Origin: an uncultured Armatimonadota bacterium | GTDB lineage: Bacteria; Armatimonadota; UBA5829; DTJY01 | Assembly: GCA_937875395.1 (NCBI GenBank) | Contig: CALNCU010000141.1 | Location: forward strand, 1 to 19,048 | DNA: 19,048 nt | Direction: 5' to 3' | Shown: one piece after another, positions 14,796 to 19,048 of the stretch | Numbering within the stretch: the stretch's first letter is position 1 | Layout: each line of letters starts with the position of its first letter | Program-made: the position numbers and the translations under genes | Notes under the pieces: generated by a model | Databases searched by the model: none | What the model was told of the DNA's origin: nothing | What the model saw: only the letters and a program-made list of their open reading frames with translations

Positions 14796-15479
14796 ATGAA
14801 GAATAGACCGTTAACTTTCTCTATAATGGCATTAATGGTAATTGTGCTTGCAGCCGCCGTGCTGGCGCAGGCGCCCGGCCAGGATGCCGAAAGACCGGCC
14901 GGCCCAGGGCGGGGCATGCCCGGGCAGATGAGGGATACGTTTAGGCTTATGCAACTCCCCAGGCAGATAACCGAGCTTAACAAGGATGCTAAAACCGCGC
15001 TGACTCCGGCACAGGCAAAGGCTATACTCTCTGTTCTTAAGCCGCTTCGCCAAAAACCAACCCTTACCGTTGAGGAGGCAAAGAAGGTATCTGCACAGCT
15101 GGATAAAATTTTTACGGCAGAGCAGAAAGAGGCTATGGCAAACTTAAGGCCGGGATTTGGCCGGGGGATGAACCGCCCGGGCCCCGGCGATGAAGGCCGG
15201 AGCAGTTCCGACCGCCCGCGCGGCGAGCGGAGAGGCGACCGCCCACGCGGAGAGTTTGGCCGTGGGCAGGGGAATAGCGATCGTCCGCACATGCGTTGGA
15301 ACACGGATGCAATGAAGGATTTCAACCCGTTCTACGCCAAACCCGCAAGCGACGGCAACGATAGATTTGCAGAGATGCGCGCAAATCGTATGAACGAGTT
15401 CTTTGCAATGCTTGAAAAGACGGCGGCTCCTGCGCAGAAGGCGCCCGCCAAAAAATCCACCACAAAAAAGAAGAAATAA
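14796..15479 (+). CDS. Secreted LTXXQ/Spy-like protein with basic low-complexity C-terminal half
   Basis: A 227-residue protein with a signal peptide: basic start, hydrophobic core about residues 8-25, probable cleavage after VLAQA. Residues about 65-115 hold helix-forming repeats of LTXXQ type (LTPAQAKAILSVLKPL, LTVEEAKKVSAQLDKI, FTAEQKEAMANL), recalling the periplasmic chaperone/stress family that includes Spy and CpxP. The remainder is Gly/Arg/Pro-rich, with a nine-residue repeat around DRPRGE encoded by two 18-base copies (15210-15227 and 15237-15254, 16 of 18 identical). It ends in a Lys-rich tail (KKSTTKKKK). Start ATG 14796 has GGAGG eight bases upstream. The gene is divergent from the two-component operon, with an operator-like repeat in its upstream region, so it is probably induced by that system. 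An envelope-stress role is inferred; the basic tail could bind surface polymers. Confidence 0.75.
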   Translation: MKNRPLTFSIMALMVIVLAAAVLAQAPGQDAERPAGPGRGMPGQMRDTFRLMQLPRQITELNKDAKTALTPAQAKAILSVLKPLRQKPTLTVEEAKKVSAQLDKIFTAEQKEAMANLRPGFGRGMNRPGPGDEGRSSSDRPRGERRGDRPRGEFGRGQGNSDRPHMRWNTDAMKDFNPFYAKPASDGNDRFAEMRANRMNEFFAMLEKTAAPAQKAPAKKSTTKKKK

Positions 15480-15493
15480 CTTATCCATTGAAT

Positions 15494-15532
15494 ACCGGCA
15501 GGCTTTTGGCATAAGTGCCGGGGCCTGCCGGT
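15494..15532 (+). other. GC-rich hairpin between the Spy-like gene and gspE
   Basis: ACCGGCAGGC (15494-15503) pairs perfectly with GCCTGCCGGT (15523-15532), with a smaller GGC/GCC stem in the loop. It ends 28 bases before the gspE ATG. No T tract follows (CTAAAAGA), so it is not a classical intrinsic terminator. It may reduce read-through into the secretion genes or be a pause site. No separate gspE promoter was recognised in this 81-base gap. Confidence 0.4.
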
Positions 15533-15560
15533 CTAAAAGATTTAGCATAAGGTTTCACTC

Positions 15561-17237
15561 ATGGATATCTCAAAAAAACAGGATGGGCAGCTGCGTTTAA
15601 GTGATGGCCAGGTAAGGCAGGTGTTGCTTATGCACCAGGATACCGGGCAGCCGCTTGCAGATATACTGGTAGGCCTGGGCTTCTGCACAGAGGGCCAGTC
15701 ATTGCAGTTTATAGCAGACCGGGCATCCGTGCCGCTGGTGCAGATTAGGGAGCGCGACCTCTCCCCGGAAGCAATAGCCTTAATTCCCCCGGAACTCGCC
15801 TTCCGCCACAATATACTGCCCCTTGGGATGGATGATACATCCGTGCAGGTAGCCGTTGCCAATCCGTTTGATGCAGCCGTTGCCGATGACATTAGAATGG
15901 TGACCGGCCGCCGCGCAGAGATAGTCTTTGCCAACCCGGACGAGATACGCCGTCTGGTGGAAGAGCACTACATGCGCCGGATGATGGCGGATACAACCGA
16001 TGAAGATGTAGAGATTGTGGATGATTCCACAGAGGATATGGGCAACCTGGAGAGGATGGCAAGGGAAGCAACGGTAATAAAGCTTGTCAACCTTATTCTA
16101 AGGCAGGCGGTGCAGGATCATGCCAGTGACGTTCATGTGGAACCGTTTGAGAAGGGAATGCGGGTAAGGTACAGAATAGACGGCGTGCTAAGTGAGATAT
16201 CCTCTCCTCCCAAGCGGCTTCAGGCTGCCGTTATATCCAGGCTTAAAATTATGTCCAACCTGGATATTGCAGAGAGGCGGCTCCCCCAGGACGGCCGCAT
16301 AAAGACAAAGATAGCGGGCAGAGATGTAGATATACGCGTCTCCATTATTCCAACCCTCTACGGGGAGAGCGTAGTTCTTAGGCTTCTGGATAGAAGCGCC
16401 ATGAACTATTCCCTTGAAACCATAGGCATGATGCCGGATACCATGCGCATGATGGAGAAGGTAATCTCCATACCGCACGGGATGATTCTGGTTACCGGCC
16501 CCACGGGAAGCGGCAAAACCACCACGCTCTACGCCGCCCTGCAGAAGGCCTACTCGCCGGAGAAGAAGGTTATAACCGTTGAAGACCCGGTTGAATACCA
16601 GTTTGACGGCATAAACCAGATACAGGTGAACCCCAAAATAGGGCTTACCTTTGCAAGCGGGCTGCGTCACATTTTAAGGCACGACCCGGATATTATAATG
16701 GTGGGCGAAATTAGAGACCTGGAGACTGCAGAGATTGCCATCCACTCCGCCCTTACCGGCCACCTTGTACTAAGCACGCTGCACACCAACAACGCGGCAG
16801 GCGCCGTCACTCGTCTCCTTGAGATGGGCATAGAGCCGTACCTTGTAACATCAAGCGTTGAGGCGGTAATGGCGCAGCGCCTGGTAAGGACCATCTGCCC
16901 AAACTGCGGCGAAGAGTACGAAGCATCTGATGCGGCAATGAAAAAGCTTGGCAATACGGACTTTGGCTCAAGAAGGTTCTTCCACGGGCGCGGGTGCGAT
17001 CAGTGCAAGTACACCGGCTACAAGGGCCGGACAGGCATCTATGAGATGATAATGATAGATGATGAGATAAGATCGCTTATTCTGGACCGCGCACCTGCAA
17101 CCGTAATCCTGGATACCGCATGCCGGCACGGTATGAGAACCCTTAGAGAAGACGGCTGGCTTAAGGTTCAGAAACAAATCACTACAGTAGACGAAGTACT
17201 AAGGGTAACTCAGGAAGACGAAGTAGTCAGCCTTTAA
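15561..17237 (+). CDS. gspE: Type II secretion system assembly ATPase GspE (PilB/GspE superfamily)
   Basis: A 558-residue cytoplasmic hexameric ATPase that powers pseudopilus extension. An N-terminal GspE/PilB domain occupies about 15-145. The catalytic domain has Walker A GPTGSGKTT (G313-T321, K319), Asp-box region VITVEDPVEYQ, Walker B IIMVGEIRD (378-386, E383), and His-box HLVLSTLHTNNA. A tetracysteine zinc motif follows (C446, C449, C479, C482), usual for GspE/PilB but absent from retraction ATPases such as PilT. Start ATG 15561 has AAGG eight bases before it. It heads the run gspE-gspF-gspG-pseudopilin with 15-24-base gaps. Company with a GspG-type major pseudopilin favours type II secretion over a type IV pilus; no PilT or PilC gene is in view. 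Confidence 0.93.
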   Translation: MDISKKQDGQLRLSDGQVRQVLLMHQDTGQPLADILVGLGFCTEGQSLQFIADRASVPLVQIRERDLSPEAIALIPPELAFRHNILPLGMDDTSVQVAVANPFDAAVADDIRMVTGRRAEIVFANPDEIRRLVEEHYMRRMMADTTDEDVEIVDDSTEDMGNLERMAREATVIKLVNLILRQAVQDHASDVHVEPFEKGMRVRYRIDGVLSEISSPPKRLQAAVISRLKIMSNLDIAERRLPQDGRIKTKIAGRDVDIRVSIIPTLYGESVVLRLLDRSAMNYSLETIGMMPDTMRMMEKVISIPHGMILVTGPTGSGKTTTLYAALQKAYSPEKKVITVEDPVEYQFDGINQIQVNPKIGLTFASGLRHILRHDPDIIMVGEIRDLETAEIAIHSALTGHLVLSTLHTNNAAGAVTRLLEMGIEPYLVTSSVEAVMAQRLVRTICPNCGEEYEASDAAMKKLGNTDFGSRRFFHGRGCDQCKYTGYKGRTGIYEMIMIDDEIRSLILDRAPATVILDTACRHGMRTLREDGWLKVQKQITTVDEVLRVTQEDEVVSL

Positions 17238-17252
17238 CAAAGGATTGTTTGC

Positions 17253-18473
17253 ATGCCTCTTTACACGTACTATGCGTTAGATAAAAAAGGCAAAACCATC
17301 ACCGGCCAGATAAATGCAGATGACCGCCAGGCCGCCATGCAGCAGGTTAGGGCCATGGGAGTGTTTCCCACGGATGTAAAACCCCAGTCCGGCAGCAGGG
17401 CTTCGTCCGCCGCACACCCATCCGGCATAACATCCGGCAGGGTGAGAATGAGCGATCTAACAGTCTTTAGCAGGCAGCTGGCAAACCTTGTACGCGGCGG
17501 GCTGCCTCTTATGCGCACCTTCTCCGCCCTCACGGAACATACGGAAAACCCTCGCCTAAGAGCGGTTCTGGGGCACGTGCAGCAAGAGATAAGGGGAGGC
17601 AAGGCCCTGTGGGAAGCGTTGGATGAATACCCTTCCGTTTTTCCCAGACTATATGTAAGCATGGTGAAAGCCGGGGAAGCTAGCGGACAGCTGTCACAGG
17701 TGCTGCAGTGGCTTGCCGGTTATCTGGAAGTAGAGCAGGCCAGAAAGAACCAGATAAGGAGCGCCCTGGCCTATCCCGCCCTACTTCTAACGGTAGGCAC
17801 GGTTACAATAGCGGCGCTGGTAACCTTTATAGTCCCTAAATTTGTCTCTATGTTCCGGGAGTTTGGGCAGGCTCTTCCGCTGCCCACGGCAGTACTTGTG
17901 GGCGTATCCAACCTTGTGCAGCATTGGTGGTGGGCGGCTCTGGCGGCGGGCGTATGCGTTGTGCTGGCGTGCAAAGCCTACATCCGCACCCCGGAAGGGC
18001 GCCTTAAGACGGATAGGTTTAAACTGGGAATGCCGCTCTTTGGCAAGCTGAACCTTAAGTCGTCCGTAGCCAAGTTTGCCCGCACCACGGCCATACTTCT
18101 TCAGGGAGGGGTGACGCTCTTTGATTCCATGACCATTGTGCGCGGAGTAATAGGGAACGAAGTCCTTGCAAAGGGTGCGGATTATGTAAAAGAAGGCATG
18201 CGTGAGGGCGAAAGCTTTGCCGCGCGCCTTAAGGGGACGGATGTTTATCCGCCGCTGATTGTGCACATGGTTGCGGTGGGCGAAGAGACGGGGGATCTGC
18301 AGGGGGTTCTTCTCACCGTGGCCGATGCATACGATGCCGATGTGGAGATGACATTAAAGAGCCTGGTGTCGCTCCTGGAGCCTGTTATTATTGTAATCAT
18401 TGGCGGAGCCATTGCCTTTATAATACTGGCAATGCTTCTGCCCGTATTCCAGATAAACCTTATGTCGGGTTAG
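17253..18473 (+). CDS. gspF: Type II secretion system inner-membrane platform protein GspF
   Basis: A 406-residue platform protein. It starts with the typical MPLYTYYALDKKGKTITGQI opening, then a linker rich in Ser/Gly (45-62). Two copies of the T2SSF helical domain follow (about 68-190 and 270-393). Each has the hallmark G-[EA]-x-[ST]-G motif: VKAGEASGQLSQVLQWLA and VAVGEETGDLQGVLLTVA. Three membrane helices are visible at about 173-196, 224-243 and 377-400. Length matches GspF/PilC (about 400). Start ATG 17253 with AAAGGA upstream, 15 bases after gspE. It connects the ATPase to pseudopilin assembly in the inner membrane. Confidence 0.94.
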   Translation: MPLYTYYALDKKGKTITGQINADDRQAAMQQVRAMGVFPTDVKPQSGSRASSAAHPSGITSGRVRMSDLTVFSRQLANLVRGGLPLMRTFSALTEHTENPRLRAVLGHVQQEIRGGKALWEALDEYPSVFPRLYVSMVKAGEASGQLSQVLQWLAGYLEVEQARKNQIRSALAYPALLLTVGTVTIAALVTFIVPKFVSMFREFGQALPLPTAVLVGVSNLVQHWWWAALAAGVCVVLACKAYIRTPEGRLKTDRFKLGMPLFGKLNLKSSVAKFARTTAILLQGGVTLFDSMTIVRGVIGNEVLAKGADYVKEGMREGESFAARLKGTDVYPPLIVHMVAVGEETGDLQGVLLTVADAYDADVEMTLKSLVSLLEPVIIVIIGGAIAFIILAMLLPVFQINLMSG

Positions 18474-18497
18474 CGCAGAAGAAACAAAGGGGGCAAT

Positions 18498-18944
18498 ATG
18501 AAAGACATAAAAAAGAGAATTCTTGGCAGCAAATCAGGATTTACGCTTATAGAACTGCTTGTAGTTATGGTTATACTGGTGCTTCTGGCAAGCGCGGTTA
18601 CCCTTATTGTGGTAAAGCGCGTAGAAGAGGCCAAGCATGCCAAGGCCGTAACAGATATAGAGAGCATTGGAAACGCAATGGATCAGTTCTACCTGCACTG
18701 CGGGCGGTATCCCTCCTCAGATGAGGGCCTGGGTGCGCTGCGTGCAAAGCCTCAGAACGATGATCTGGCCAACTGGTCCGGCCCGTACATAAAAAGAGAG
18801 GTGCCGCATGATCCGTGGGGGAGAGCGTACAACTTTATCTCACCCGGAGACCGAAACCCGGAATCGTACGATCTATACTCCCTTGGGAGGGACGGCAAAG
18901 AGGGCGGAAGCGGCGTAGATGCCGATATTATCAACTGGGATTAA
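18498..18944 (+). CDS. gspG: Type II secretion system major pseudopilin GspG
   Basis: A 148-residue pseudopilin. The prepilin peptidase site is G14|F15 in KSGFTLIELLVVMVIL, with the conserved Glu at position 5 of the mature protein (E19) and a hydrophobic helix to about residue 40. The C-terminal part shows the GspG pattern: YPSSDEGLGAL, then WSGPYIKREVPHDPWGRAYNF, and the calcium-loop-like DLYSLGRDGKEGGSGVDADI. This separates it from type IV pilins and minor pseudopilins. Start ATG 18498 with GGGGG upstream, 24 bases after gspF. It forms the main shaft of the pseudopilus that pushes folded substrates through the outer-membrane secretin. Confidence 0.95.
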   Translation: MKDIKKRILGSKSGFTLIELLVVMVILVLLASAVTLIVVKRVEEAKHAKAVTDIESIGNAMDQFYLHCGRYPSSDEGLGALRAKPQNDDLANWSGPYIKREVPHDPWGRAYNFISPGDRNPESYDLYSLGRDGKEGGSGVDADIINWD

Positions 18945-18945
18945 A

Positions 18946-19048
18946 ATGCCAAAGCCCCCCGCAAAAGGCGGTTTCACCCTGGTGGAACTCTTGGTGGTGC
19001 TTGTAATTATGGTGGTTATAAGCGGAGTTGTTACGGTGGCAATGGGCC
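18946..19048 (+). CDS. Second pseudopilin (GspH-like minor pseudopilin), N-terminus only
   Basis: ATG at 18946 follows the gspG stop by one base. The frame reads MPKPPAKGGFTLVELL and a further hydrophobic stretch to the window edge (34 codons). Cleavage would be G9|F10 with E14 as mature Glu5. This is a prepilin leader and helix without doubt. Which minor pseudopilin it is (GspH by gene order, or GspI/J) cannot be told from the N-terminus. Confidence 0.85.
   Translation, partial: MPKPPAKGGFTLVELLVVLVIMVVISGVVTVAMG

Noticed and set aside
14768..15325. 185-residue minus-strand frame opposite the Spy-like gene
   Set aside because: It mirrors the low-complexity Arg/Gly/Pro region. The plus strand has the ribosome site, signal peptide and LTXXQ motifs.
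15494..15532. GC-rich hairpin as an intrinsic terminator of the Spy-like gene
   Set aside because: The stem is perfect, but the following bases are CTAAAAGA with no T tract on the plus strand, so it was listed only as a hairpin.
1..19048. CRISPR arrays, tRNA/rRNA genes, insertion sequences, prophage genes
   Set aside because: Read on both strands by eye: no regularly spaced repeats, no cloverleaf with a TTCGA-type arm, no transposase or integrase motifs were seen. A computed scan could still find a short element.

Overview
The window reads as chromosome of a diderm (two-membrane) bacterium of moderate GC. The two-membrane inference rests on an RND efflux pump with a periplasmic adaptor and on a type II secretion operon. 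The lineage cannot be fixed from the sequence. The mix of Hyf-type complex, AraC/DegT/amidohydrolase cassette, LTXXQ-type exported protein and T2SS, plus frequent TTG/GTG starts, would suit Armatimonadota or a PVC-like group; that is a guess. No tRNA, rRNA, CRISPR array, insertion sequence or prophage gene was recognised.

Region 1 (1-2977, minus strand): the first genes of a hydrogenase-4-like (Hyf) operon, hyfB then hyfC (4-bp overlap) then the first 15 codons of hyfE. A good sigma70-type promoter lies about 150 bp upstream of hyfB, with a leader of about 140 nt that carries a perfect 10-bp hairpin.

Region 2 (3195-7355, plus strand): an AraC-type regulator with its own extended -10 promoter, a DegT/DnrJ/EryC1/StrS-family PLP enzyme, and two tandem amidohydrolase-2 paralogs. 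This looks like a small metabolic cassette of unknown substrate, ended by a perfect 19-bp bidirectional terminator. Just beyond the terminator is an unannotated relic: about 49 codons of the C-terminus of an FAD-dependent oxidoreductase with no start and no remaining 5' part.

Region 3 (7590-14557, minus strand): response regulator, histidine kinase (4-bp overlap), then membrane-fusion protein and RND pump. A short hairpin with a T tract and a possible promoter between kinase and adaptor suggest that pump and two-component system can also be transcribed separately. No TolC-like outer-membrane gene is in the window.

Region 4 (14796-19048, plus strand): divergent from the two-component system is a secreted LTXXQ/Spy-like protein. 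Its upstream region holds two TTCATAA repeats 11 bp apart, the layout expected for an OmpR/PhoB-family operator. Then comes a type II secretion operon, gspE-gspF-gspG and the start of a further pseudopilin gene (gspH-like), running off the window.

Most of the window is recognisable biology. The parts most worth a second look are the oxidoreductase relic, the DegT/amidohydrolase cassette, the Spy-like/two-component/efflux unit with its operator-like repeat, and the leader upstream of hyfB.
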